The notes beneath the pieces were generated by a model that saw only the letters and a program-made list of their open reading frames with translations, made no database searches and had not been told where the DNA came from. This document shows, in pieces, positions 44,888 to 53,608 of a stretch of 64,000 nt of DNA (positions are counted from its first letter, which is position 1; the number at the start of each line of letters is the position of its first letter). Location: NCBI RefSeq assembly GCF_900167935.1, contig NZ_FUYL01000001.1, positions 62,001 to 126,000 of the forward strand. The letters are read 5' to 3'. The position numbers and the translations under genes are program-made. The DNA is from Maribacter arcticus. Lineage in GTDB: Bacteria; Bacteroidota; Bacteroidia; Flavobacteriales; Flavobacteriaceae.

Positions 44888-46282
44888 TTAGAATTCTATG
44901 CTATCCCTAGCTACAATGGGTAGGGTATAATTGCCATATTCAACAACTATGTTGCTTTGGCCGATGATTTCTGTTCCCGACTTATCTAAACCAGAGTTAA
45001 ATAGAAATACTTTTTCTAACTTCTTAAAGTCTTTGAGCTTGTTCAGGTTTTCTTCTTTAAATGTTGTGTTGCTAAGGTTAATGGAGGTTAGATGCTCGAG
45101 CATTTTTAAACGTTCTATTTGACTGCCGGTAATCGTAGTATTATCTAATTTTAGAATAGTAAGATGAGGTAAACTTGCGATGTCTGTAAAAATAGCATCC
45201 GTTATTTGAGTGCCCCCAAGGTCGAGTACTGCTATCTGGGATGCTACAGATTTTAGCAATTGAAAATCAATATCACTAAAACTTTTTAAATTAAGTGCGG
45301 AGACTTTTAAATAGTGGGTATTCTCACTCATTGTATTTAAATGAAGTCCGCTATTTTTTATCCTTAGTATACTATCTTGAGATGCAGCAGCAATTGCTAC
45401 ATCTGGATAATCTGTTTGTATGATTGTTGGAAAGAAAGATTGAAAGAGTGATTTTTCTAATCCTAGTTCTCCTATAGTTTTATCAAACGAAATACCATTC
45501 TCGATCCAAACACCAATTAGTTTAATAGCTTCTTTTGAGGGTTGTTTTTTTCCATCTGGCGGCATATGGTTGTCGTCACTCTTCGGTAATTTCATTCGAA
45601 TAAATAAATCGCTCTTATCTGCATGGCTAGTTAATACCACAGGACCATTTTCACCGCTTTCTAAGATACCTTGTTTTGTGTTTAAAAGTAGTTCTCCTTT
45701 TGCTTTTTTAGCATTGTGACAGCTTACGCAATTATTATTGAGTATGGGTTGAATAACAGCATTATACAAAATGGCAGCTTCCCAATTCTCATCGGTAAGC
45801 ACTATTTTCTTTTCTTCAAAAACTTCGTATCCCAGGGCAGACTTTAGTGAATTGGGTAGGGGTTCTATCAAATAATCTTCTCCATGCGTAATATTACCGC
45901 CTTGGTGCCCGGTAAAGGAAATCAGGATAAAAATGAGCACAGATAAAACCAGCATTGGAATCTTTGTTAAAAAAGGCAACATGGATTTATCTTTTAGCTT
46001 TGCCCACATTAAGAAAGAAAATAGCGCAGTGGCAATACCAGACCATAAGTGAACTTTTATAGAATCGAAAGAATAACCTTCCCCTAAATAGTGTAAATAT
46101 CCTGTGGTACAAGCTAAAACAGCGAAATACCCTGTCCATAAATAAATTAAAGATATCACGTGGTTAAATTCCTTTTGTTTTCTATCATAGAACTGTAACA
46201 GTAATCCGACGATAATAAACCCAATGGGCAAGTGAACCACTAGCGGGTGAAGTCTTCCAAAAAGTTGTTTTAAAACATCCAT
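44888..46282 (-). CDS. DUF2231 membrane domain + planctomycete-type cytochrome c + leucine-rich-repeat protein
   Basis: A 464-residue protein. Residues 1-130 hold four membrane helices with RLHPLVVHLPIGFI, the DUF2231 signature (His pair probably binding haem). A PSCyt1-like domain follows with the haem site CVSCHNAKKAKGELLLNT near residue 185 and MPPDGKKQPSKEAI. From about 290 to 440 lie four to five leucine-rich repeats (LDLGGTQITD, LKLDNTTITG, INLSNTTFKE). It is the last gene of the minus-strand operon. It could carry electrons from the periplasmic PSD1/DUF1501 proteins to the membrane; that is inference from domains and order. Confidence 0.88.
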   Translation of the reverse strand: MDVLKQLFGRLHPLVVHLPIGFIIVGLLLQFYDRKQKEFNHVISLIYLWTGYFAVLACTTGYLHYLGEGYSFDSIKVHLWSGIATALFSFLMWAKLKDKSMLPFLTKIPMLVLSVLIFILISFTGHQGGNITHGEDYLIEPLPNSLKSALGYEVFEEKKIVLTDENWEAAILYNAVIQPILNNNCVSCHNAKKAKGELLLNTKQGILESGENGPVVLTSHADKSDLFIRMKLPKSDDNHMPPDGKKQPSKEAIKLIGVWIENGISFDKTIGELGLEKSLFQSFFPTIIQTDYPDVAIAAASQDSILRIKNSGLHLNTMSENTHYLKVSALNLKSFSDIDFQLLKSVASQIAVLDLGGTQITDAIFTDIASLPHLTILKLDNTTITGSQIERLKMLEHLTSINLSNTTFKEENLNKLKDFKKLEKVFLFNSGLDKSGTEIIGQSNIVVEYGNYTLPIVARDSIEF

Positions 46283-46294
46283 AGTGGCAAAGGG

Positions 46295-47179
46295 TTACTC
46301 GATATTCATTCGTTCTTTGATTACCTTCATCATATAGAGGTTCGCCTTCCATTGATTCGCTACCGGTGCTCTGGTATAGGGTAAAGTTGGCATATAATCA
46401 GCAGGTCCGAATTCTGTAGTAAGCGTAAATATATTTTTGGTTTCCCAGTTTTTCCTGATTACTTTTTCCCAGATATCTAGATGTCTATCAACGGCCTTTT
46501 TCCATTCGGGCGCTTCTGGGTCGTTTACTTGTGGCCCTTCTGCATGTCCCACACGTGCATGTAAGTGGTGTGTGCGTTCTAACACTTTTTCAAGGGTATT
46601 ATCTTGTCCTTCCAGTAAAGATTCGTGTACCACCGTCCAATGACTTATGTCTAGATTTAATTTAAGCTCGGGTATTTCAGATAAATAGATTTTAGTATCG
46701 GGCAGGTTAAAGCTAAAACGCCCTCGATGGGTTTCATGATATATTGGAATTTTACTTTCCTTCGCAATTTTGTTGGCCAAGTCAATAAATGCTTTGTTCT
46801 GTTCAAAAGTGAAAAAATCACTGCCCGTATGGCAATTAATATATACAGGCGCCCACGTAGTCAATAGTCTTAAATGCGCTTCATAGCTTTTTAGGCTCTC
46901 TTCAAAGGGTAGGGATTTATTGGTGCCGTTTAAAAACCCCACTTTTAAATTGTACTTTTTTAGTGCAGCCTTTAAATTGTATTGGTCTTCTACTGTATTC
47001 GGAAACCAAATTTCTATACCGTCATAACCAGCGGCGGCTGTCTTTTCGCAAAAAGCATCCCAAGAAATAGTACGCCCCCAATCGGTTTGAAAAAATTGAA
47101 TCGTTTTTTGTTCTTGACTGCTACCCTTACTAGCGATAAACAATAATGCTAAAATAAAAAGGTGTCGTAATTTGGTCAT
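46295..47179 (-). CDS. secreted sugar phosphate isomerase/epimerase-like TIM-barrel protein
   Basis: A 294-residue protein with a cleavable signal (MTKLRHLFILALLFIASKGSSQ). The xylose-isomerase-like barrel shows GYDGIEIWFPN, YINCHTGSD, PIYHETHRGR (metal Glu and His), LNLDISHWTVVHES (Asp, His), HHLHARVGHAEG and TTEFGPADYMPT (Glu). These are the metal ligands of the AP-endonuclease-2/sugar isomerase superfamily. Export to the periplasm fits a role on extracytoplasmic sugars. It lies 12 bp before the DUF2231 gene and 30 bp after the DUF1501 gene in the same operon. Confidence 0.9.
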   Translation of the reverse strand: MTKLRHLFILALLFIASKGSSQEQKTIQFFQTDWGRTISWDAFCEKTAAAGYDGIEIWFPNTVEDQYNLKAALKKYNLKVGFLNGTNKSLPFEESLKSYEAHLRLLTTWAPVYINCHTGSDFFTFEQNKAFIDLANKIAKESKIPIYHETHRGRFSFNLPDTKIYLSEIPELKLNLDISHWTVVHESLLEGQDNTLEKVLERTHHLHARVGHAEGPQVNDPEAPEWKKAVDRHLDIWEKVIRKNWETKNIFTLTTEFGPADYMPTLPYTRAPVANQWKANLYMMKVIKERMNIE

Positions 47180-47209
47180 AAGGTATAGGTTGGTATTATT
47201 AAATCGGAA

Positions 47210-48727
47210 TTAAGCTAGAATTTCACGAATGACTTCTCCTTCCACATCTGTCAATCGAAAAGGCCTACCTTGAAAATCAAACGTAAATTGTTCATGGTCG
47301 AAACCAAGAAGATGTAATATTGTTGCATGAACATCATGAACGGATACCCTGCCATCTACCCCAGAAAAACCGATGGCATCGGTCTGACCGTGAGAAGCAC
47401 CTTTTTTAATTCCTCCGCCGGCCATCCACATGGTAAAAGCATCACCATGGTGATCACGACCTTTAAAGCCCATGGTTTTACCTTCTCGGTTCTCTTGCAT
47501 TGGGGTTCTGCCAAATTCACCACCCCAAACGACTAAAGTATCCTCTAGAAGTCCGCGTTGTTTTAGATCAAGTAATAAGGCACTCATAGGTCTATCGATT
47601 TCTCGACATTTATTTTTTAATCCTAAATCAACTGCTGTACTGGCATCGGTACCATGGGCATCCCATCCCCAATCGAACAACTGAACAAAACGAACACCAT
47701 CTTCAACTAATTTACGAGCCAAAAGGCAGTTATTAGCAAAGGATTCCTTGCCCGGTTCTACCCCGTACATGTCTTTAATATGTTGCGGTTCGTTATTAAT
47801 ATTCATTACCTCTGGAACAGCAATTTGCATGCGATATGCCATTTCATATTGATTGATTCGTGCTAAAATTTCTGGGTCGGCATATTTTGCGTATTCTTTT
47901 TTGTTGATGTCATTAATCGCATTGATGGTATTCTTTTTTAAATCGCGAGATATACCATCGGGATTATCGATATATAATACAGGGTCACCTTTTGAGCGAC
48001 ATTGTACACCTTGATAAACAGAAGGTAGAAATCCGCTTCCCCAAACACTTTTTCCTGCGCTAGGTGCCTTGCCGCCAGAAGTTAGAACCACAAAACCAGG
48101 GAGATTTTGATTATCAGAGCCAAGACCATAGGTAACCCAAGATCCAATAGATGGTCTACCTAATCTAGCACTACCCGTATGCATGAATAATTGTGCGGGA
48201 CCATGGTTGAATTGGTCGGTATGAACGGCTTTTAAAAAGGCTACCTCATCAACCACTTTTTTGAAATGCGGTAAATTATCGGAAACCCAATTGCCAGATT
48301 TCCCCTCTTGTTTGAAGGTTGCCTGTGGACCTAATAATTTAGGTGTACCTCGTATAAAAGCAAACTTCTTTCCTTCTAAAAGTGATTGTGGACATTCTTG
48401 ATTATTAAGCTTTGCCAGTTCGGGCTTGTAATCGAACATTTCTAATTGTGAGGGGGCGCCTGCCATATGTAAGTATATAACATTTTTCGCTCTGGGTGAA
48501 AATGGAGGTGGCAATGTAGCCAACGGATTTAAGTCTCGTTCGGAGAAGCCTGAGTTAATACCAGCTATTGATTTACCCGAGCTCAATGGGTCACACCCCA
48601 TAAATATTGAGCCTAAGGCTAGACCACCCATACCTGTAGCGCATTGTTTTATAAAATGCCTACGGGTCTTGGTTTCTAGTTCTATTTTAAGTTTTTCTGC
48701 TATGAGCCTATCTATATTACTTTTCAT
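47210..48727 (-). CDS. DUF1501 protein (sulfatase-superfamily fold), Tat-exported
   Basis: A 505-residue protein whose N-terminus has a twin-arginine signal (TRRHFIKQCATGMGGLALG) and a Cys soon after (FMGC). DUF1501 marks are KNVIYLHMAGAPSQLEMFDYKP, HGPAQLFMHTGSARLGRPSIGSW, VRFVQLFDWGWDAHG, LVVWGGEFGRTPM and GRDHHGDAFTMWMAGGG. The fold is that of alkaline phosphatase/sulfatases with metal ligands conserved. Its activity is not established. It is always paired in planctomycetes and some Bacteroidota with DUF1553 proteins, and that pairing is seen here (21 bp apart). Confidence 0.92.
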   Translation of the reverse strand: MKSNIDRLIAEKLKIELETKTRRHFIKQCATGMGGLALGSIFMGCDPLSSGKSIAGINSGFSERDLNPLATLPPPFSPRAKNVIYLHMAGAPSQLEMFDYKPELAKLNNQECPQSLLEGKKFAFIRGTPKLLGPQATFKQEGKSGNWVSDNLPHFKKVVDEVAFLKAVHTDQFNHGPAQLFMHTGSARLGRPSIGSWVTYGLGSDNQNLPGFVVLTSGGKAPSAGKSVWGSGFLPSVYQGVQCRSKGDPVLYIDNPDGISRDLKKNTINAINDINKKEYAKYADPEILARINQYEMAYRMQIAVPEVMNINNEPQHIKDMYGVEPGKESFANNCLLARKLVEDGVRFVQLFDWGWDAHGTDASTAVDLGLKNKCREIDRPMSALLLDLKQRGLLEDTLVVWGGEFGRTPMQENREGKTMGFKGRDHHGDAFTMWMAGGGIKKGASHGQTDAIGFSGVDGRVSVHDVHATILHLLGFDHEQFTFDFQGRPFRLTDVEGEVIREILA

Positions 48728-48748
48728 AGTAGTTTTTATTTACCAGGC

Positions 48749-51481
48749 TTATGCCTTGGTTAAAAATTCGTCTAAGTTCATTATTGCATTGGCTACTATG
48801 GTCAATGCTGCTAATTTCGAACTCGGTTTTTCTTTTAGACCTATAAAATTTTCTTCATACGTACCTGCCGAAAATTCAACCATCGCTTGGTCATATAAGC
48901 TCTTTAAAATTGCTAATTCTTCAGGATCTATTTCTGAAAATGTAGCTTTTTTGAATCCTGATGAAATTCCTTTTTCCACATCATCCATATCCATCGATTT
49001 CGCAAATGAATATGCAGCTTCTAAATAAACCGGGTCGTTCAAAGTAACCAATGCCTGTAATGGTGTATTGGTGACCGTACGTCGAATAGTACAAACTTCT
49101 CTACTACCAGCGTCAAACGTAATAAAAGAAGGGTAGGGGCTGGTACGTTTTAGGTAGGTATATATTGCACGCCTATATTTGTCTTTTCCTTTACTTTCTA
49201 CCCACGACTCATTGCTGTAAACAGATTGCCAAACGCCATCTGGTTGAGGTGGCATAACCCCTGGGCCATACATTTTTTTACTTAACAGTCCTGAAACCGC
49301 CAATGCTTGATCCCGTATTTCCTCTGCGGTCAAACGTATTCTAGGTCCGCGAGCATACAATTCATTATTTGGGTCTTTTTGATATAATTCTGGAGTAACT
49401 ATCGAACTCTGCCTATATGTGCCAGACATTACAATTTCTTTGATCAATGCTTTCATACTCCAATTTTGTTCATTCATAAACCGAAGGGAAAGCCAATCTA
49501 ACAAGGCAGGGTGACTAGGTGGGTCTGATTGAGTACCCATATCTTCTAACGAAGCGACAATACCCCTTCCAAAAACCTGATGCCATACACGATTGACCAG
49601 CGTACGTGCCGTTAACGGATTCTCTTTGCTTACCAACCATTTTGAAAGCCCTAAGCGATTTTTGGGCCATGCATCATCGTACGCATTAAGTATTTTCGGC
49701 GTACCTGGTTGTACCGTATCTGCCAGCATTAACCAATTGCCACGTTCAAAGATTTGAGTAACCCTTGCCATATCGCTTCGGTTTTCAACCATTATAGGAA
49801 GCTCTTGTGTTTGAGTATTCAGTAATTCTATAAATGATCGGTTTATTTGGTCATAACCGGCTTCGGTGGTTCCTGGTATATCCGATAAAAATGCGAACCA
49901 AGAAATATGACTTGTTGATACCTGTTTTGCAATTCTGTCATTATTAGCTTCAAAATATAAATCAATAGGTTCATTAATGGTTTTGAAAGGTATTTTTCTA
50001 ATTCCATTACCGTCAGTTTTATCGACCTTGAATTGCGCTAGTATTTCACCTTTGGCATTATTCTTTTTAATGGTCATAGTGGTGCCATTCATAAATGCCC
50101 TATAAAACATATATATTGAGGATGCACCTTTTGTATTGATATTTTTAAGTACGCACGACCCATCATCCCAAAGTGCTAAATATTTAGTGTCTGCAAGTTC
50201 ACCGTTGACAAAATTGGTCGCATTATGGGCTAAATATTTAGGTTCCATAAAGGATAAGAAATCAGCATAATTTTTCTTTTCCTCTTTAGTACCATACTTT
50301 TCTACCCAAGAGATAATTTGGTTTTTCTTTTTAGTCTGTTCGTCATTATAAAAACGAACATTCGGACTTTCATCGGGTGTATCCTCATCTCTCGTATTGT
50401 TGAAAAACGCCATAGCTTGATAGTACTCCTCATGCTTAAAAGGATCGTAGGTATGGCTGTGGCATTGTACACATTCCATTGTGGTACTTTGCCAAACAGA
50501 AAAAGTAGTATTTACCCGATCTAATACAGAAGCGACTCGAAACTCCTCATCTTCGGTGCCACCTTCGTCATTATTCATAGTGTTTCTGTGAAAAGCTGTG
50601 GCAATTAGTTGGTCTGCAGAAGGATCAGGTAACAGGTCTCCGGCCAATTGTTCAGTAGTAAATTGGTCGTAAGGCATGTCGGTATTAAATGCATCGATTA
50701 CCCAATCTCGATAACGCCACATGTTTCTACCATTATCTTTTTCGTAGCCTTTGGTATCTGCATATCTGGCCAAATCTAACCACCAACTTGCCCATTTTTC
50801 ACCATAGGTGTTTTGTTGTAAAAGATTGTCTACTGCCACTTCATAAGATATGTTTCCTGAAACGAAATCATCGTGTAATGCTGTAGTTGGAGGTAAACCC
50901 GTAAGGTCAAATGCCAATCTTCTAATAAGGATATTTTTATCTGCAGAATGATTTGGAGCAATCGTATCACTTTCTAATTTGGCCAATATAAAATGGTCAA
51001 TATCATTTTGTAAGAACTCATTTTTACTAACATCGATAATACTAGCTTCTTCAGTAATCGCCGGAACTGTTACTTTTTCTGGCAGTGAATACGCCCAATG
51101 TTCGCCCCATTTTGCACCTTGGTCTACCCATTTGGTCAACAAGTCAATCTCCTTCTTTGAAAGTTGGGGCTTTTCGTAAGGCATTCGTAATTCTGGATCC
51201 TCTTCTTTTAATCTTTTAATGAATTCGCTTCCACTGGCATCACCAGGAATTATGGCAGGTTTTCCTGATTTAGTAACTGCAAATGCTTCGTCCTTAAAAA
51301 GTAAGCTGAAACCACCATTTTTTTTGACTCCGCCATGACAGGTAATACATTTATTATTTAAAATAGGTTTTATCTGAGTACTATAATCTATTTGCTCAGA
51401 TGATGTGTTGCACGAAAAAATAGTAGTTGCAATGACAATAAAAACGTATTTAAAATAAACCTGTTTGCTGTTGTTTTGCAT
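48749..51481 (-). CDS. PSCyt1-PSCyt2-PSD1 (DUF1549/DUF1553) multidomain cytochrome protein
   Basis: A 910-residue lipoprotein-like protein (signal then IFSC, Cys 24). The PSCyt1 domain has the haem motif CITCHGGVKKNGG near residue 46. PSCyt2 (DUF1549) follows from about 150 (LIRRLAFDLTGLPPT) with a second haem motif, CVQCHSHTYDPFKH, near 340. A beta-sandwich insert (about 430-570) comes next. The C-terminal PSD1 (DUF1553) domain begins NRLGLSKWLVSKENPLTARTLVNRVWHQ. It is the first gene of the operon. Function is unknown; the two haems and export suggest an oxidation of a periplasmic substrate such as a sugar. Confidence 0.93.
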   Translation of the reverse strand: MQNNSKQVYFKYVFIVIATTIFSCNTSSEQIDYSTQIKPILNNKCITCHGGVKKNGGFSLLFKDEAFAVTKSGKPAIIPGDASGSEFIKRLKEEDPELRMPYEKPQLSKKEIDLLTKWVDQGAKWGEHWAYSLPEKVTVPAITEEASIIDVSKNEFLQNDIDHFILAKLESDTIAPNHSADKNILIRRLAFDLTGLPPTTALHDDFVSGNISYEVAVDNLLQQNTYGEKWASWWLDLARYADTKGYEKDNGRNMWRYRDWVIDAFNTDMPYDQFTTEQLAGDLLPDPSADQLIATAFHRNTMNNDEGGTEDEEFRVASVLDRVNTTFSVWQSTTMECVQCHSHTYDPFKHEEYYQAMAFFNNTRDEDTPDESPNVRFYNDEQTKKKNQIISWVEKYGTKEEKKNYADFLSFMEPKYLAHNATNFVNGELADTKYLALWDDGSCVLKNINTKGASSIYMFYRAFMNGTTMTIKKNNAKGEILAQFKVDKTDGNGIRKIPFKTINEPIDLYFEANNDRIAKQVSTSHISWFAFLSDIPGTTEAGYDQINRSFIELLNTQTQELPIMVENRSDMARVTQIFERGNWLMLADTVQPGTPKILNAYDDAWPKNRLGLSKWLVSKENPLTARTLVNRVWHQVFGRGIVASLEDMGTQSDPPSHPALLDWLSLRFMNEQNWSMKALIKEIVMSGTYRQSSIVTPELYQKDPNNELYARGPRIRLTAEEIRDQALAVSGLLSKKMYGPGVMPPQPDGVWQSVYSNESWVESKGKDKYRRAIYTYLKRTSPYPSFITFDAGSREVCTIRRTVTNTPLQALVTLNDPVYLEAAYSFAKSMDMDDVEKGISSGFKKATFSEIDPEELAILKSLYDQAMVEFSAGTYEENFIGLKEKPSSKLAALTIVANAIMNLDEFLTKA

Positions 51482-51678
51482 TGCTAAGAATAATATTTAA
51501 GTAGTGTTATAATGATAATCAGTAGACACTTTTGTAAGCAAACTTAATATTAAGAATTTTTAGCTTAATTATAAATGTAGTTTTAAAAATTGTTTAAAAA
51601 AAGACCAAATGTATCCAGTATTTTTGTTTTTAATAGGTCTATTTAACTAAAGTTGAGGTGAAAATATAGTAAGGTAAA

Positions 51679-51702
51679 GAAAAGGTCTTATAGACCTTTT
51701 TA
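51679..51702. terminator. bidirectional terminator
   Basis: AAAGGTC / GACCTTT stem with a TTATA loop, flanked by A and T runs. Confidence 0.6.
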
Positions 51703-51709
51703 GCACAGG

Positions 51710-51742
51710 TACGAGTTAATGCGTTCGCATTCGACTCTCGTA
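51710..51742 (+). other. TpsiC-arm-like hairpin with a palindromic insert
   Basis: TACGAG pairs with CTCGTA. If the internal palindrome AATGCG-TT-CGCATT is removed, the loop is TTCGACT, which matches the canonical tRNA T-loop TTCRANY. The matching 5' acceptor half is not upstream, so this is a fragment, not a tRNA gene. Confidence 0.35.
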
Positions 51743-51782
51743 GGTATAACGAAAAAAACCACCTATAATGTTGTTTTTTGAA

Positions 51783-51803
51783 GTGGAGCCGGGAGGGGCT
51801 ACC
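51783..51803 (-). other. degenerate tRNA 3'-end-like piece 1
   Basis: On the minus strand it ends CCCCTCCCGGCTCCAC, resembling a tRNA acceptor 3' strand. There is no complete cloverleaf. It resembles piece 2 at 51946-51973. Confidence 0.3.
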
Positions 51804-51880
51804 TTACGGTTGTTCCTAGTGGCTCACGCCCTGCAAATACAACTGTCAAGGCTTAAAGAAACCCTATTGTCTAAAAATAA

Positions 51881-51916
51881 AAATCCCAAACAAGCGAGCT
51901 TGATGGGATTTTATCT
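51881..51916. terminator. strong bidirectional hairpin terminator
   Basis: Two stacked stems, AATCCCA/TGGGATT and CAAGC/GCTTG with a GA loop, are flanked by T-rich sequence on both strands. It lies just downstream (minus strand) of tRNA-like piece 2, the place a tRNA terminator would occupy. Confidence 0.75.
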
Positions 51917-51945
51917 TTTCATCCACAATACAGTTGTTAGTGATT

Positions 51946-51973
51946 GTGGAGCCGGAGGGACTAGAACTCAACC
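51946..51973 (-). other. degenerate tRNA 3'-end-like piece 2
   Basis: The minus strand reads GGTTGAGTTCTAGTCCCTCC then GGCTCCAC, close to the 3' half of a tRNA (T-loop TTCTAGT, acceptor end GGCTCCA), but the T-stem does not pair well and the 5' half is missing. Probably an attachment-site relic. Confidence 0.35.
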
Positions 51974-52021
51974 TGGAAATGCCTATGTACAAGGGTTTTG
52001 AGGGGTTGTTTTTTTTATGCG

Positions 52022-52040
52022 CACCGAATAGGTGACTTTT
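52022..52040 (+). repeat. right copy of island-flanking repeat
   Basis: CACCGAATAGGTGACTTTT, 18 of 19 identical to 44808-44826. It lies directly beyond the hipT stop, with the whole PSCyt operon and the tRNA-like relics between the copies. Confidence 0.65.
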
Positions 52041-52043
52041 GTT

Positions 52044-53021
52044 TTATAAGATTAAAAGTGGTTTATCTAAAGAGGGAGAAGGAGAATATATCCTATCATA
52101 TCGATTATTAACTAAATCAATATATTTCTCTTTCATAGTATTTGATAAAAAGGAATTATTAACCCATTTTATTGCATTCCCCTTTTTCTTGTAAAAACGA
52201 TTGAATACACTTGAAATTTGCTTCTCGGTGAGCCCTAGCCCAGTGCCTAGGTTTTCGAAATGCTTTCGTTGGAGTTTACTCTTTTTTCCTTCTATAGTAA
52301 GTGCTAACTCTTCGTTATCATCAGGATTGGCAATGGAAACGTTGAGTAAGTCGTATGCAGGTGCTAGAAGCCACCCCCAAGTAGATTTAATCATGGAGAA
52401 GTTTTTAAGATGCATATCGTTATTCCCCGTCAAAAAACTAAACAGTGTTAATTCAAAAAAGAAGACCATATCCAATAGTGTATTTGCGGAATGGGTTCGC
52501 AAAGCTTTCCCAACTTTTTCCATGGAACTTTTGTACTTGTCAAAAGCTTCCGTTATTTGAAACATGTCTAGCATGTGAATTTTTTGGTCATCTTCTGTTC
52601 TGTCTATTCGCTTAGTGATATAAGACAGTTCGCCGGATTGCAATCGAATCAAACTAGAGGGCACGGTCTGTATTCCAAATGTTTCTGCAATGCGCATTGT
52701 TAAATGTTCATTTTGGGGCATTTCGGGATAATCGGATGATGGTGGCTTAAAGATGTAATTACCACCTAAAGCACCAACAACTGTCAGTCTAAAATTACCA
52801 GCGTCTTTAACTTTATTAATTAAAGACATCGACAACTTGGCCTGCACTCCCGGTACAGATATACTTCGGTCAATAACATTCTTTGCTAGTTCTGACATCT
52901 GGTTCAAGGAATATTCCAATTTTGGTGCTTCCTTGGTTCCAAAAAAAGATAAGCTACAAGTTTCGTGAAAATCTGCTTCTCCGCTTAAGCTCTCATAGCA
53001 GTATAAACATTTATGCTTCAT
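52044..53021 (-). CDS. hipT: HipT/HipA-type Ser/Thr kinase toxin
   Basis: A 325-residue kinase lacking the HipA N-subdomain, which is a separate gene here. A CLYC...HETC four-ligand cluster opens the protein. The Gly-rich loop is RSISVPGVQAKLS, with the SIS motif (Ser 53, Ser 55) that is autophosphorylated in HipT proteins. The ATP-binding lysine is in NYIFKPP. Catalytic Asp 202 is in GNNDMHLKNFS and the metal Asp 224 in APAYDLL. By the family it phosphorylates an aminoacyl-tRNA synthetase and halts translation. It starts 11 bp inside the end of hipS. The gene symbol follows the E. coli O127 HipBST system. Confidence 0.9.
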   Translation of the reverse strand: MKHKCLYCYESLSGEADFHETCSLSFFGTKEAPKLEYSLNQMSELAKNVIDRSISVPGVQAKLSMSLINKVKDAGNFRLTVVGALGGNYIFKPPSSDYPEMPQNEHLTMRIAETFGIQTVPSSLIRLQSGELSYITKRIDRTEDDQKIHMLDMFQITEAFDKYKSSMEKVGKALRTHSANTLLDMVFFFELTLFSFLTGNNDMHLKNFSMIKSTWGWLLAPAYDLLNVSIANPDDNEELALTIEGKKSKLQRKHFENLGTGLGLTEKQISSVFNRFYKKKGNAIKWVNNSFLSNTMKEKYIDLVNNRYDRIYSPSPSLDKPLLIL

Positions 53022-53346
53022 GATTTTCTTTTAGGGGGTGAACACTCACGGCGCCTATACAATTTTGACAACAGACTAATAGCAACCCCATTCGGTCATT
53101 TGGGTTTATCTTCCAATTTTTAGTGGCAATGTTCAGCAACCAACCTTCGGGAATCAATCCTTCAAAAAAAGGAAAAAGTCTATTGTCTTTATAGGGTGCT
53201 GATCGGACTGGCATAGAAAACGTCAGAAACTGTTCTGGATAGTTATCTATATAGTCAACATCATATTGAAATACATAGTCGCCATCATTGGTTTCTATAA
53301 GTTCACCCGCTTTACTATTGTTGTATAGGATAGTAGCTCTTCTCAT
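53011..53346 (-). CDS. hipS: HipS-like protein (HipA N-subdomain 1)
   Basis: A 111-residue protein matching only the N-subdomain of HipA: RRATILYNNSKAGELIET, DYVFQYD, and LFPFFEGLIPEGWLLNI, ending with NDRMGLLLVCCQNCIGAVSV. In HipBST systems this stand-alone piece (HipS) is the antitoxin that neutralises HipT, while HipB adds repression. It is translationally coupled on both sides: it overlaps hipB by 4 bp and hipT by 11 bp. The antitoxin role is taken from the family, not shown here. Confidence 0.88.
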   Translation of the reverse strand: MRRATILYNNSKAGELIETNDGDYVFQYDVDYIDNYPEQFLTFSMPVRSAPYKDNRLFPFFEGLIPEGWLLNIATKNWKINPNDRMGLLLVCCQNCIGAVSVHPLKENHEA

Positions 53347-53570
53347 TGTACGTCATTTTCAACACTCTCTTTTGTTGCATTTGGAACAGCAGCAAGCGTA
53401 TGGCCGAACATACTGAGTATGAGGTTGACCTTATCCATATTCAAGTTTGTTTTTCCTTGTTCTATTTTCCGGACAACCGTTAGGGCTACACCTGTTCGTT
53501 CCGCAAATTCTCTTTGTGTGAGATTCACCTCTTTTCTGCGTGCTTTTACAAATTCAGATAAAGTACTCAT
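53343..53570 (-). CDS. hipB: HipB-like XRE-family repressor/antitoxin
   Basis: A 75-residue protein with one helix-turn-helix: LTQREFAERTGVALTVVRKIEQGK (in parts), the XRE pattern, followed by a short helix (LNMDKVNLILSMFG) and a variable tail. It is first in the operon hipB-hipS-hipT. Its start codon lies within the first of three identical-type dyads upstream, so the protein probably represses its own operon. It is somewhat shorter than E. coli HipB. Confidence 0.9.
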   Translation of the reverse strand: MSTLSEFVKARRKEVNLTQREFAERTGVALTVVRKIEQGKTNLNMDKVNLILSMFGHTLAAVPNATKESVENDVQ

Positions 53571-53590
53571 TATATGTTTTTAAATATAAT
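53569..53590. promoter_or_regulatory. HipB operator-like dyad 1
   Basis: ATTATATGTTTTTAAATATA plus AT. Its arms TTATAT and ATATAA are perfect reverse complements separated by 8 bp. It overlaps the hipB start codon. Confidence 0.7.
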
Positions 53591-53608
53591 TATGAGTAAA
53601 TATAATAA

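Larger units (their letters stand above)
51482..52043. other. 562-bp gap between the PSCyt operon and hipT, with tRNA-like relics
   Basis: It contains two terminator hairpins, a TpsiC-arm-like hairpin on the plus strand, two degenerate tRNA 3'-end-like pieces on the minus strand and, at the right end, the second island-flanking repeat. I take it as an integration scar region. A 77-residue ORF across it is not credible. Confidence 0.55.

Noticed and set aside
51768-52001. 77-residue plus-strand ORF with GTRTQPGNA-like end
   Set aside because: Runs through a terminator hairpin and the tRNA-like relics; not a protein gene.
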